DNA from: Pelargonium nanum | Lineage: Eukaryota > Streptophyta > Magnoliopsida > Geraniales > Geraniaceae | NCBI GenBank assembly: GCA_036897485.1 | Contig: JAYMTF010000261.1 | Coordinates: 1 to 42,125 of the forward strand | Length of the DNA stretch: 42,125 bases | Direction: 5' to 3' | In this document: positions 16,954 to 31,192 of the stretch, piece after piece | How the letters are laid out: each line of letters opens with the position of its first letter | Position numbering within the stretch: the stretch's first letter is position 1 | Notes under the pieces: model-generated | Told to the model about the DNA's origin: nothing | The model's database searches: none | Seen by the model: the letters and a program-made list of their open reading frames with translations, nothing else | Translations under genes and position numbers: made by a program

Positions 16954-17854
16954 TTGTGCTTTGAGGGCAATTTATATGGTGTCTTTTCTTCATGTTCATG
17001 TGTAGTTACTGTTTTGCCCTCTTCTAGCATCATAATTTGCAGAGCGGAGTATGTAGCAAAACGCACCGTTTTGAAGTGGTTTTCCAACAAAAATATTTGA
17101 ATTTCCATGGCTTAGCAAAAATATGGAAAATAATTCTCTTTTTTCCAAATGTTTTTTTATATAAAAAAAATTGCCTTGATTTCTGTTTTAGGCTTACCCT
17201 TTCAAAAATTTGCAACCATTGAAGTTAAAAATATCAATTTGAGTTTAAAATCGAGCTAATTGAAAAAAGTATAACTTGAATCCAATGTAAATTCGTTCGA
17301 GAAACAAGTTTCGGGCTAGAAGTAGGGTTGGGTTAGGTCAATTTCAAATGTCAAATATAAAATGTGCAAGTATGTTCGAATAGAAAATTGATCAGACCAA
17401 TTTTATGTAATCCAAATCTACAAAATTTTCAGTTAAGTTTCTGATGTTCGTTTATTTATATTACCCGATTCGCTAGTCTAATTGTGAATCAAGATGATGA
17501 TATCAATAGTCTCATTAGAGACCCAAACAATGTAAACCTTATTTGCTATGTTTACTCAATGAGCTTTTATCATGGATAAAAAGCAAACTATTAACACTAG
17601 AACAAAACAAATGTACTGAACAAAAGAATAATTACAAAGTGAGGACAATGAAGAAAACACCATAGAATCCAATCCCCCAGCAAAAACTTCTCAGGGATTC
17701 AACAATATGTTGTAGATTAAAAAAAGGACTAAACATATTTGCAGAAACTCCACAAGAATCACCACATTGTCCTCAAATCTTGAGCTCATCTCATTTTCAG
17801 ACAACCTTTGACAGCAGTTTATTGATGAGCAGAGGACAGTTTTTTCTTCATTTT

Positions 17855-20478
17855 TCATGAGAAGAGCTTGTAGTTCTTGGACTGAAGGATGAGAGACCTC
17901 AGTGCCCCAATAGGTGATAGGATCATCAGTGCGACTCCAACGATGATGCAGAACTGAGATCGTGCCAGAATCCGAAACAAAAATGAGCATCAACCTCAGA
18001 AAACCCGACATAGAGAATACTAGCATTGTCAAGTTAAGCTTACCCAATTTAACGTCCAAGATAAGCCGTATGGTTTGGGCTTGTAGATTGTCAGCCACAT
18101 GATGCATGGAAGCTGCAAAGAATTGGCAAAACTTTGATCAGCTATAAACTTCCCTCCAACCCAAGAGTTTACGTGAATAGTAGAGGGCCCGACTAGTATT
18201 TCAAGACTAACTTCTCATTCTTTCGATACGAGATTTCTTTAACACTCCCCTCATATGCAATTTGAACAAAAGATAATAGACTATGCACGTGGACAAGTGG
18301 ACTTAAGTCCGGAGACAAGACAAATGGGTCACTAGGTCCAATAGAACGACTATGATATAAACTTAAATTTGACTCCAGCCCAAAAACTTAAGGTGACAGG
18401 TGGATGGCTCAACTAATATTTCAAGTAGTGACTGACATCATTCTTTCGATATGAGATTCATTAACCCTCACTCCCACGTACATGCTGTATAAAAAGGAAC
18501 AAACCCTGCAAGTGGATAAATAGACTTAAGTCGGGAGGGATTCCTTAACAACCCCCTCGTGTGCAGGTTAGAAAAGAGAGAACGGACCTTACATGTGGAT
18601 AGATGACTTAAGTCAGGAGACATGACAAACAAGTCACTAGGCCCAACGGAACCATCTCTAATACCATGTTAATCTTAACTTCAACACAAAAACTTAAGCT
18701 GATAAATGGAGTGCCCAACTTGTATTTCAAGTGGTCACCGACTTCACATTCTAACTCTGATACCATGTTCAATTTTATTCAAATCCCAAAACTTAGACTG
18801 ATAGGCTGAGAACCCAACTAGTATTTCAAGTGGTGACTAACTTCACGTTCTTTAAATGTGAGACTCCTTAACAATTAGTATTCTACTACGCGCAAAGTTG
18901 AGCCAAAAAGAAGATCAAAAGAGTACTATAAAACTTACATAGTATGTTGTTGGGGCAAAAGCAAATCCTCCGAAGAAACCAAGAAGGCCACCAAAGAAAG
19001 GCAACATCATACCAATGAGCATTGTGAATGCTGCAACCGTAGAAAACAATTTAGACTATTATTTAAGTGCACGAGGCTCTCACCAGCGCAAGTAAGCGTA
19101 GTTACTTACCCACGTATAAGTTACGGACAATAAAGCGCATCTTCCAAGAAGGCGTGAACTTCAGCTTCTTGATCAAGAAAGTCTCCAACATGTCAAACAC
19201 TGGGATAGCGAATATCTGCAATTTCCCACCAGAAAAATTATACCATATATCGAATGCTGGACAAAAACCAAACCATGGTAAACTAAAAGTGTACCTGGTA
19301 GCTTCCAATGACATGGACAACAACGAACATGTTAGCCACTGCAATGAGCCAAACCGGTCTCTCCAAACTGATCAAGATGTTGTCCTCAACTTTGTTCCCG
19401 AAAACATAGTACCCGATAAGGGCAACGGGGAAGTAGCATATGGCAACTATTATATATGCTACGACGACCCCACTCCACATAGGTATCTTGGAAGGCCTTT
19501 CGGGGGTGGAAGGCAGTGTTGCTTGAATCTCCAATACCACGTTGTGTCCGGCGTAGGCAAAGGCTACATCTCCCAAACCAGTAAAGAAGTTGAAAACTTT
19601 TCCGACAGTAGTTGTTTCCTTGTAGCTATAGTCCACGTCTGGCAAAACTCCTTTCTTAGCAGCCGCAACCCAACCAATAGTAGAGTAACTGCAAACACAA
19701 ATGACACGATTACAACATTCTTCATCAAAATTGAACACCTAGAATTCAAAACATTCCAATTGTTTTTATTATGAATTCATGTTTATGATAGCATGATCAT
19801 GTTTAACGTTTGTAAGAGTATTTTACCTCAATGACATGACTGCGGCGGCGAGGGAGACTGCGGAAATGGAGTTGAAGTTGGGGAGATGAGAGAGCACGAA
19901 GTGTACAGAAGCGAATATCAAGATAAAGTAAGTGAGCCTGATATCTTTGCAATCCGGACAAATCACATCATGAACCTTCTTCAGAGATTTTCCTCCGGTG
20001 ACCATGTACACAATATTTACACCAACTTCAACAACTAACTGTTGAGGAACCACAATCCATAGGCCTAACCTCTCACCAAATGCATACTGGCCTAACTCAT
20101 GGTACCTATCGAATCTTTTCCCGGGAACCATTTCATGCATCTCAACCATTTGCCACAGAGTGTACAAGGTGATAATCCATGACATTACAAGTATCACCAC
20201 CCCAGGACCCCTAAAAATGAATCAATCGATTCATTTTTGTACTTGTAAGATACGATGTTAAATATTGACAAAACTCAATTAACAGAACTAGAAGATGGGT
20301 GCAACATTACGTACCATCCAAGATGAGCCATTGCGTAGGGAAGGCTGAGGACTCCGGCTCCTACCATGGCAGTGACATTGTGGAAAGCCGAGTACCACCA
20401 TTTTGCACTACGGTCTGATGTGATCGGGAGCCAGTCATCGACATTAATGTTGGTATTATTGTTGCTTGGAGCTGACAT
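17855..20478 (-). CDS. Lysine/histidine transporter (LHT) type amino-acid permease
   Basis: Seven exons on the minus strand: 20478-20315, 20210-19827, 19688-19295, 19215-19110, 19030-18939, 18112-18044, 17953-17855; 435 aa. LHT proteins (AAAP/ATF family) are plasma-membrane proton-coupled importers of neutral and acidic amino acids. Family marks are [20 protein letters not shown] and [13 protein letters not shown] in the first membrane segments, [20 protein letters not shown] after the second, [20 protein letters not shown] in the middle, VFDMLETFL before the late helices, and a short cytosolic tail ending KNYKLFS. About 10-11 hydrophobic segments fit the family, as does the length. The N-terminus is Asn-rich and short. 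Intron 5 (18113-18938) is filled by direct repeats. Which LHT paralogue this is, and its exact substrate range, cannot be told from sequence. Confidence 0.92.
18149..18887. repeat. Degenerate direct repeats in LHT intron 5
   Basis: Four or more related segments start near 18149, 18362, 18671 and 18770. Each has a CCCAAAAACTTAA-like start, GGGCCCAACTAGTATTTCAAG, a TTCTTTCGATA-like block and GAGATTC.TTAACA; two longer ones also have GGACTTAAGTC and AAGTCACTAGGCCCAA. The unit is about 100 bp, with longer units of about 200-300 bp. The ACTCTGATACCATGTT text is also common in plant repeats, so part may be an old retroelement derivative. Confidence 0.65.
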
Positions 20479-21508
20479 TGTTTCTCAATCAAACTGATAG
20501 ACCCAACACAAGAAACTGTTCTTGAATCCTATAACAATCGATATACTAGTGTGTAGTGATAAGTGATAGAGAATGCAAAGATCATATATATACATATATA
20601 TGAAAAGAGATAAGCATACAAAGTTTTTTTAAGGATTCTCAGACCACAAAATCCATATGTTTCCACAGTTGAATTGGGGCCAAGTTTTGATATAAAAACA
20701 CGGTGAGTGTATTGAAGAAAATCTATAAATAGCAAGTTTTTTTTACGGATAAGTAATGACCATTTTTAGTGGTCTCACCTGTTATTTCTCTCAATAACTG
20801 TCACTGGAATCTTGCTAACCATACAAATATAAATACAAAAGAAACTCTACAGCAAAAGAATCTGCCTTGACTCCAAAACTTTCATTCCATGTGGATTTCA
20901 GTCTTCAGGATGATCTCACGACCTTGACTGTAATGGAAACAAATAAAATTGTGTTAAAAGATAAAATGCGACAAGATTATGCTAAAAAAAAATTGCAGCT
21001 AATTTGACACACTACATATTTATCGTCAAATGGGTTAAATAACCATGACAGCAAATTTTATAGTAAAAGAAAGTAACTATACAATCAGCACTAACATTAC
21101 CAAATCAATAATCTGAAAACAATAGGCCTATCTTGGTATAGTGGTGTCATATTTTCACCTTCTCACAATTTCAGGTATTTTCTTGCTTCTCAAACTGCTT
21201 TTAGAATCAAACTAAGAGAAACTCTTGCGCACATAATCAGACATCCATGCAGGAAAATACAGAAAAGGATACGTACGATCATAAGAAAAAACAACAAATT
21301 GTTCAGCCATACAAGCTTTGTAGGAGATTATGAAAAAAATTGTATTATAGCTATAATACATAAGGCTTACAAACAATCTGTGTACTGAGGACCTGGCTTT
21401 TTCATAAAATCGTTCGAACATTTAAACTAGAACATCAGATATAAAGAGAGCATAGATATAGTTACACACATATACGAATAAGAAAATGATCTGAACTTTA
21501 CTATAAGA
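20479..21508. other. Intergenic region between LHT promoter and ankyrin gene 3' end
   Basis: About 1 kb of AT-rich DNA. The left part is the LHT promoter and leader, with an AT-rich TATATATA tract at about 20583-20602, roughly 110-120 nt before the ATG, as a TATA candidate. The right part is the ankyrin gene 3' UTR. No further gene or transposon recognised. Confidence 0.5.
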
Positions 21509-24344
21509 TTAAGCGGTTAATGAACTAACATGCTTTAGACTCTGCATTGGCCGTGTATATGTGCTGATGGACTCTTCCACGGCCAGGCCTTGAGCACCGA
21601 AACAGAAGACCTCGTTCATCAACTTCTTGTTGAAAGAAGTCTGTTTAGAATTCATTTCTTGTGATTTGCCCTTTTGCTTATTATGTGCTGAAGCAGGTGA
21701 AGACATGGCTGATCTTGAAAGTGGACTCAAAGACTTTTGAGATGCAATGGCTAAATGTGGCGTAGCGTTGATTACGCCATGCATTAGACCAAAAGCATAG
21801 TTCTTTTTCGTTGATGGACTGGGAGGAAGATTGTTTCTGAGAGAGACTGTTCTTTTGTTGTTCGGAAGTGACGATGATTTTGAATATCTCTGCCGGAGTG
21901 GGATTGGATGGTTATAGTCTGCATTGGTATTAATATCGAACATCTCCGAAGAATCATCATCGTAAGTTTTTCTCTCTTTGCCTCGTGACCATCGAAGGAG
22001 GTTCCTTAAGTGTGACGCTGCATAGTTCACAGAACCTGAGTTCTTGTTATCAGACAAGTTAGGAGAGTCAATACCGTTGCGACTTATCTCACTGGAGTAT
22101 GAACATGTCTCAATACTTGCTGCATCAAAATCTGATGCACCGTCAATATCCATGTACAAGTAAATCTCTGCGTCGGGGATTCTGAAAGAAGTTCCCGGGC
22201 TGCTCCCAATTCCCTGCATTTTCAAATGAGAAACAAGAGCACTTCTTGTGTTCAAATCTTGACAATCAGAGATCCCTCCCGCTGAAATCAGTTGCTTGAT
22301 CAAGATTTTGGAAGATGCTGATTTTGGTCGTTGTTTGAGAAGATCAAGAGGGGTCATGCCATCAGCATCTCGAATATTCAGTTTAATTGATGGCACGGTC
22401 ATGAGGAGCTCGACTACGTTAGATTGAATGTTCTCGATTACTGCCACGTGAAGAGCTGTTCTTCCATCATTGTTCCTCACATTGATGATCTCCTCCATGT
22501 TCAGTAACTTCCCGCAAACCAACTTTTCCATTAGCTCGATCTGTCGGTCCAATCTTCGGAAACCTGGGGTCCGGAAACCAGCCACCGCCATATGAAAAAA
22601 GGTATCTCCGTACTTGTTCGTTAAAGAGGGTAGTGAGGGATCAGCTTGAATCAGAACCTCGACAACAGCCAAGTAGCCCCGGTAAGCAGCCACGTGTAGT
22701 GCCGTATTGCCCTGATTATCAGCGGAGGTGATGATATCATAAGATGCGACCAGATACTTAACTACCTGAAAGAAACCAAAAATAGATCATAAGTGTGAAG
22801 AACACGGCCATGAGGAACAAAGGGAAATGATGCAGAGATATTTCATCCAATGGCGATTTGTAAGTTTATAATGCAGCTAAAACAAGGAAATTCAAATTAT
22901 TGCAACATTTACATGCTACACCAACTCACATGTACCCAACTTCATGACTCGGATCTTAAAGCGAATTTTTGTTTGCCCAAAGACGTATCATTTGTTTCAG
23001 ACTAACTTTTAACTTTACAATGACAAATCAAATACTTGCTCCTCAACTTCAGTTTATTACGATATTAACTGCAGCTAGCAAACACATGATGAGAAGTCAT
23101 AATAAGCAATATCCGGTTTGTTTCATATGAATCTTCTTTAAGCATTACTATATCTTACTGTCGTTGTTGTGATACTAGATGTTAGGCGATGTCAATCCAT
23201 ATTAAACAAATACAAATTATACGAAAGAACGGAGATAATTTCTATGTTAGAAAAGTACTAAAGACAGCAAGAAATGCAAACAAACATTTGCATATCCGAA
23301 AAGTATATACAGTCCTATGCAAGCAAATAACAATTCACATATATACAGTCCCATCTCCGCAAAAAAACAACAAATCCTGTGCCTGCAAACTACAATAACT
23401 AGTATCATAAGAGCAAAAAATGCACAAGCATGCAGTCTCTTCTCCGAAATAAGCAACAAATCCTATGGTAGCAAACTACAAGAACGAGTATCATGGGAAC
23501 AAGAAATGCACAAATATTTAGTCCCATCTTCAAAATATGCAACAAATCCTATGCTACCAAACTACAAGAATTATAATGAGAACAAGAAATGCACGTATAT
23601 ATAGTTGCATATCTGAAAAAACCGTAAGTTCCAATTCTGAGGCCTCACCTCAACCTGGCCTCTTCCAGAGGCTGTATGTAGAACACTAGAGCCCTGAGCA
23701 TCTCTATAAACCAAAACATCAGAGCAACCTCCAAGAAGCTCTCTCAAAATCTCCGAATTCCCTCCTCTCGCCGCAGCATGAACTGCCCGATTCATCATCT
23801 CCCACTTAAAAACAGAATTAGCTTCTCCCAAATCTTCTCCATTCCTCCGAAAACAACTCGGGGACACCGACGAATCAAGCAAAAGCCTAAAAACCTCAGA
23901 TTTCTTGCTCCTGGCCGAGGCGTAGAGCAAATCAGTAACTCCATACTCTCCTTCTCCAAACACGAGAAGAGGGTCTCTATCCAGCAATTCTCTGACAAAA
24001 TCAATATCCCCAGCTGAAGCAGCTGTGTAGAGGAGCCACCCACCGTAACCGGCTCGAATTAGAGAGTTGTGACCTCTCTTTGTTTCACATTCATGGAGGA
24101 GTTTCCGGGCGACATAGGAGCGGTTCTTGGCAACATCATGAAACTGCTCCTCGTCGTCCCAGACGGTCTCCAGGCGGCGAATCCGCCTCAGTGAAGTGAG
24201 CTTGATGAGCAGATTGGTGTCCAGGTGGAGAAGCTCACTGACCAAATCATAGAGCCCATTCGCCGCCGCCCAATCAATGGGTGACGCGTACCACCACTGG
24301 TCTCCGGTGCTCTCCCACCGGAGAGGGAAGTTCGCCGGCAGCAT
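21509..24344 (-). CDS. Ankyrin-repeat protein of a plant-specific family
   Basis: Two exons on the minus strand, 24344-23649 and 22765-21509; 650 aa. The ATG at 24344 gives MLPANFPLRWESTGDQWWYA, the conserved start of this family as I recall it. About six ankyrin repeats are visible: SPIDWAAANGLYDLVSELL, GGWLLYTAASAGDIDFVREL, GVTDLLYASARSKKSEVFRLL, RAVHAAARGGNSEILREL, GNTALHVAAYRGYLAVVEVL and GRTALHVAVIENIQSNVVEL, plus GDTFFHMAVAG. The intron falls between two repeats (GRGQVE/VVKYLVA). The C-terminal half (about 400-650) is low-complexity, Ser/Asn-rich and probably disordered. There are no membrane segments, so it is not the ACD6 type. Function is unknown; binding through the repeats is an inference. 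The 5' leader region contains a minisatellite. Confidence 0.9.
23260..23620. repeat. ~85-bp tandem repeat in the ankyrin gene intron
   Basis: About four units with AAGAAATGCACAAAT, then CAGTCCCATCTCCG, then GCAACAAATCCTATGC and CAAACTACAAGAA. Equivalent points at 23347, 23431 and 23519 give periods of 84 and 87 bp. Moderately diverged. Confidence 0.8.
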
Positions 24345-24361
24345 TATCAATAATATAACCG

Positions 24362-24845
24362 CACAAAAATCCGACCTTTCTGGAATTCAGCAACGACCCG
24401 CCTCACAGTTCTGGATTCAGAAACGACCCATTTACAATTCTAGAAATCAGCAACAACCCAGTTCACAATTTTGAATTCAGCAACAACCAAATTGAAAATT
24501 ATAGAACTCAGCTACGAACCACACACTTCAAAATTCTAGAAACCAGCAACGACCCAGTTCATGATTTTGAAAATCAACAACGACCCAGTTCACAATTCTG
24601 GATTCAGGCACCACCCAGATGAGAATTCTGGAAATCAGCAACCCATTTGAGAATTCTAAAAATCACAACGACTCAGTTCACAATTTTGAATTCAGCAACA
24701 ACCCAGTTGAAAATTATAGAACACAGCCACGAACGACCCACTTCAGAATTCTAGAAACCAGCAACGACCCAGTTCATGATTTTGAAAATCAACAACGACC
24801 CAGTTCAATATTCTGGATTCAGCAACGACCCACCCAGTTGAGAAT
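24362..24845. repeat. ~30-bp minisatellite upstream of the ankyrin gene, with 215-bp higher-order duplication
   Basis: About 16 copies of a ~30-bp unit like CAGCAACGACCCAGTTCACA followed by ATTCTGGATT. A longer block is duplicated: GTTCACAATTTTGAATTCAG recurs at 24461 and 24676, a 215-bp shift, with the following ~100 bp nearly identical. Because the unit is close to a multiple of three, spurious open frames appear on both strands. It ends about 20 bp from the ankyrin start codon. Confidence 0.85.
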
Positions 24846-25221
24846 TCGATAAAAAAAATTGAGAGAAACAAAAAAAAGTGACAGCTTGAACGAGAAGATT
24901 GTTTTGAACAAAAGCTAGAAACGATGAGGAATCTTGGAATCGAGCTCCGCAAAACTAAAGATATAGCTACAGAAGTAACAGTACAAAACGTGTACAGAAA
25001 CAAGAAAGTGAAACAAGATAAAATTTTGGCGGTTATGTGAAAATCTATGGGAAACCCATAAATGTTTTTGCGCCAAAAACAGTTGATAAGAGAGAGAGGA
25101 TCGAGAAGCAACCTGGAAGCTGGCGAGCAGATACAGCCATTTTAGTGCACGAAGTGAGTGAAGCTAAAAAGCTCAACTTGGAAAGTTTATGGAGGTGGTA
25201 AAGGAATCGACTTTATTATTT

Positions 25222-25229
25222 TTTATATA
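25222..25229 (-). promoter_or_regulatory. Candidate TATA box for the ankyrin gene
   Basis: The minus strand reads GTATATAAAA. It lies about 880 nt upstream of the ankyrin ATG and 83 nt above another ATG (25139) in CT-rich leader-like sequence, which suggests a spliced 5' leader across the minisatellite. Inference only. Confidence 0.35.
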
Positions 25230-25560
25230 CTGATTTTGAGAAAAAGAGAACAAAAAAATGAAAAGGACCATATGGATCTTAGTGGAATTATTGGTGGTGA
25301 AGAAAAATGTTTATTTGCTTTTCTGGCAATTTGTGAAAGGAAGGGAGGAGATTAGGTTCGTTTGGTTCTAAAGAGAGAATGAGTTTGTGTAAAGAATTTA
25401 TCGGAGGAGCAATATTTTAGATATTAGATTAAGTCTTTCGTTGACATAACACTTAAAATAATATATTAACAAATTATTTGGGTCAAACCCATATTTTTAT
25501 AAATTTAATCATCTCGTTAAGCACGTTTGATAAAAATAGAATTTTGATACGCAAACATTT

Positions 25561-25800
25561 TACTACCAAGCGCGTGGGTCAACTGGTAAGGAATTGTTTC
25601 AGCTTAACCTGAGGTCTCTAGTTCGAGTCTTGGGGAATGCAGCTGCGTTAAAACTTGGTAAGGAGAGATTTGCCGCCCTTGTGGTCCTACCCTAACTCGA
25701 ATGAGAATTAGTCTGGGTGTGGTAAAACGGCTTAAAAGTATCAACCGCGAGTTCTCGGGCCCGCTTAGGAACCTCATGGTTGAGACAAAAAAAAACATTT
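25561..25800 (+). mobile_element. tRNA-derived SINE with poly(A) tail and target duplication
   Basis: Pol III boxes are visible: A-box-like TGGGTCAACTGG (25575-25586) and B-box AGTTCGAGTCT (25620-25630), ~35 bp apart. A ~160-bp body follows, ending in A9 at 25786-25794. AAACATTT lies on both sides (25553-25560 and 25793-25800), a probable target-site duplication. Little decay is seen in the boxes, so the copy may be fairly young. The SINE family was not identified. Confidence 0.8.
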
Positions 25801-27639
25801 AAAAACAAATATGAATAAGTAGTTAAGTTTTGTAATAGACCTCATGATTTGAGCTTCGATTCAAATTTGTCGAAATTTAAACTAAAAACTTGATTTTGTT
25901 CACATAAAGTTTGAACACGTTAAATCGTGGCTTTTAGATCAAATAGTGCGTATTACATGTAAAATATACAATTTACTCTAACCAATCAACCATTTTCATA
26001 AAGCAAATAATCGGATTAAAAAATAAATGAATTCATTAACTTTATCTAAAGTTGCAAAAATGCGGGTCAAATTTTAAGTGCACGTCTTCCGACCCTAAAT
26101 TAAAAAAGTGTGTGTCGAGTTTGTGTGAAGTTTTTTTTTTGTTGGGTATTTGCAAAAATAGCCCATCTACTCTTTGAATTTTCACTTCTATCCACTAATG
26201 TGCAAAAATGTGCCCACAACTACAAGTTGTCAAGACCATGACTGTAGTGTAGACCAAGGCAATATTAAAAGCACGCATATCTCCTGAAGCTGTAATCACC
26301 TGTCAGTCTCTCAATGTTAGGCGAAATGGCATGTTCAACGTTATTACAGATAAATAGATAATCAATAACTATTATCTCTATAAATTTTTAAAAAAATGAT
26401 GGTTAACCACCTTATATTATGACATGTAAACTTCAAGAAATTATTTTTTTCGTATAAATAAATTATATATGTTGTTAAAAGTTTGAAGTGAATAACGAAG
26501 AAGTTTGTAAAAAACCAAAAATGATCCATCGGTGATAATAAAACTGAATGATAAAAACGAACGTTACATCGCTTACATGAGAAAATACATGTGATTAAAG
26601 TACATGTGCTAATCTTTTTTCTTAAAAATAAGATATCATTCACATTTTTTGGCTTCTAACAAACTAAACGTTGAAGGTGAAGAATGTGATCGATTTCGGG
26701 GACTCCGTCTGAGCAATGATGGCACCCACAAATCAAGAAGATGAAGAATGTGCTAGGTAGTGTGCATCAATCCAAAATCAGACTACATCGAATAAATGTT
26801 CAAAATTGAAGCAATAAGCTAAATCGAATTGAAAGAAAATCTCATAAACTAGTTACTCAACTGAAATTTAGTCGAATTTATTTATTTATTTATTTTTCGG
26901 ACTACTAACACGACATCTCATTTCAATCTCAAACAAATATTGACTAACAATTTGAGAGAGTGCATAGGGAATTGGGGGAATTGGCAAGTGGTTGAGGGAC
27001 ACTCCCTCCTGAATCGATCTGCCCCAAAAATCTCTATCACATGCATTGCAAGATTTTTGTATTATATTTTACTATAAAACTGAGTTGATCAGATAGTTAC
27101 ATATAATATGACCATACTCAGGTTCTCAGACTCAGAGAATTTATTGCTGAATATAATATTTTAATTCTTATACCTCAATATTTTGAAAATTAAATCAATC
27201 TCAAACCAGTCCAGAATTTATCTACCCAAATTCAGTGAGTGGAGATTAAAAGGCAATTTATATTATTTGAACAAGTCAATTCTGAATTTGAAATATTTCA
27301 CACAGAAAACGAACATACTAACCTATTCATCGTCAGGCTGTCGGTAAATTCAAAGCAATAGCGCCGGCTCTATGAACATATGGACAAAATGCTTACCTTA
27401 AAACTTTAAACATATCGATTGATGATAACTTTAAAGTTAAAGAGGGATGTGCTTTTCTGAATTTTGGGCCATGGCGATTCATCATTGTTAGTTTCTTTGA
27501 CACAATTCAATTATACGGTTCTTTGCTATAACTTAAGCTGAGAATTTGTGTTATAACATGAGAATGACACCAACACACTGTAAAAATATGATATGAAATT
27601 AGTACTTTTAAGCTCATTCAAAACACGCACTCATCATTA

Positions 27640-27915
27640 ACTAATCGTGTTGAAGGCATAATTGCATATTAACCTTGTGACATGTCAAACATGTTTAAAA
27701 GTGTCATGTTAGAGCGTATTGGTTCTATCATGCGGAATGCAGTTGCTCGTGTGAGTGTCAATCGTGTCGTGTTAATATGATCCATTTAGTTAACATGTAA
27801 AATGTGTGTTTGTAGCCTATCAAAAAAATGTGTTTATAAATGTGTCATGCTCGTGTTCAACGTTCAGCGCAATTACTAAATGTGTCGTGTTCATCAACCA
27901 ACCTTCTAACAACTC
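27640..27915. mobile_element. MITE-like segment rich in GTGTCGTG motifs
   Basis: The text carries ATCGTGTCGTGTTAATATGA, GTGTCATGCTCGTGTTC and AATGTGTCGTGTTCATC, as in 10984-11391. The right end in reverse complement starts TTAGAGTTGTTAGAAGG, close to the ends of that family. Boundaries are approximate. Confidence 0.45.
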
Positions 27916-28150
27916 TAATTTGACTGAGTAGGCAAAGACCCGGTTCGTAGACGAATCAATCGAATGCAGCAGAGAAATCATCAAAGAGAGACGATAGGAA
28001 AAACAAATCATCTTCAATGATAGGGTATGGTCGTATGGCCAAGAGAGAAAATGCAAGATAACTTGGCTGTATCAAGTAAAATTGACATTCAAAGTTCCAA
28101 AAAACAGGCTCTCTGAGCACAAAAACTAACCACAATACACACAATCCAAC

Positions 28151-28156
28151 TTTATT
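28151..28156 (-). terminator. Putative GAPDH polyadenylation signal AATAAA
   Basis: On the minus strand GGAATAAAGT lies about 100 nt after the GAPDH stop codon, a usual distance in plants. Candidate only. Confidence 0.45.
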
Positions 28157-28255
28157 CCAGTCTTTAAACCCTCTTCCCAACATTCATATCTGAAACCTAT
28201 GACTCAAATGGAAACATAAACAGAGTCTCGAATCATTGCCCGTACAGCTTCAACT

Positions 28256-31085
<2,830 letters not shown>

Positions 31086-31184
31086 GATGATCACAGAGAA
31101 GCAGAAAATGCGAGTACTGTTGTGGAGTGTTGTAGGGATCGAAAATAAGATTTTAGTGAGGAACAGAGCAGCGTGATTTGGGGC

Positions 31185-31192
31185 TATTTATA
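31185..31192 (-). promoter_or_regulatory. TATA box of the GAPDH gene
   Basis: The minus strand reads CTATAAATAG, an ideal plant TATA box, 100 nt upstream of the GAPDH ATG. Transcription would start around 31155, giving a ~70-nt leader. Confidence 0.75.

Larger units (their letters stand above)
16878..17854. other. Intergenic region between POLA2 promoter and LHT 3' end
   Basis: About 980 bp. The right part is the LHT 3' UTR; the left ~200 bp is the POLA2 promoter with the E2F site and telo-box. The middle (17100-17600) is AT-rich with no recognised element or gene. Confidence 0.55.
24846..28255. other. Intergenic region between ankyrin promoter and GAPDH 3' end
   Basis: About 3.4 kb of AT-rich DNA with no supported protein gene. 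Contents: probable promoter and leader of the ankyrin gene (24850-25240), a SINE (25561-25800), a short (TTTA)n tract at about 26878-26896, a CACGACAC-type MITE-like segment at about 27640-27915, and the GAPDH 3' UTR. Between 25800 and 27640 I recognise nothing else. Confidence 0.6.

Noticed and set aside
19067..19774. 235-codon open frame on the plus strand
   Set aside because: It lies opposite LHT exons 3-5 and crosses their splice sites; its translation has no family marks. It is a shadow of the minus-strand gene.
24345..24350. Start of the ankyrin protein two codons earlier (24350)
   Set aside because: The codon there is TTG; the first ATG in frame is at 24344, which also matches the family start.
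23260..24845. CRISPR-like array of repeats
   Set aside because: Repeats are contiguous and diverged with no unique spacers of uniform length; the genome is a plant. These are tandem repeats.
24619..24852. 77-codon repetitive protein on the plus strand
   Set aside because: The frame is open only because the ~30-bp minisatellite is near a multiple of three; similar frames are open on the other strand.
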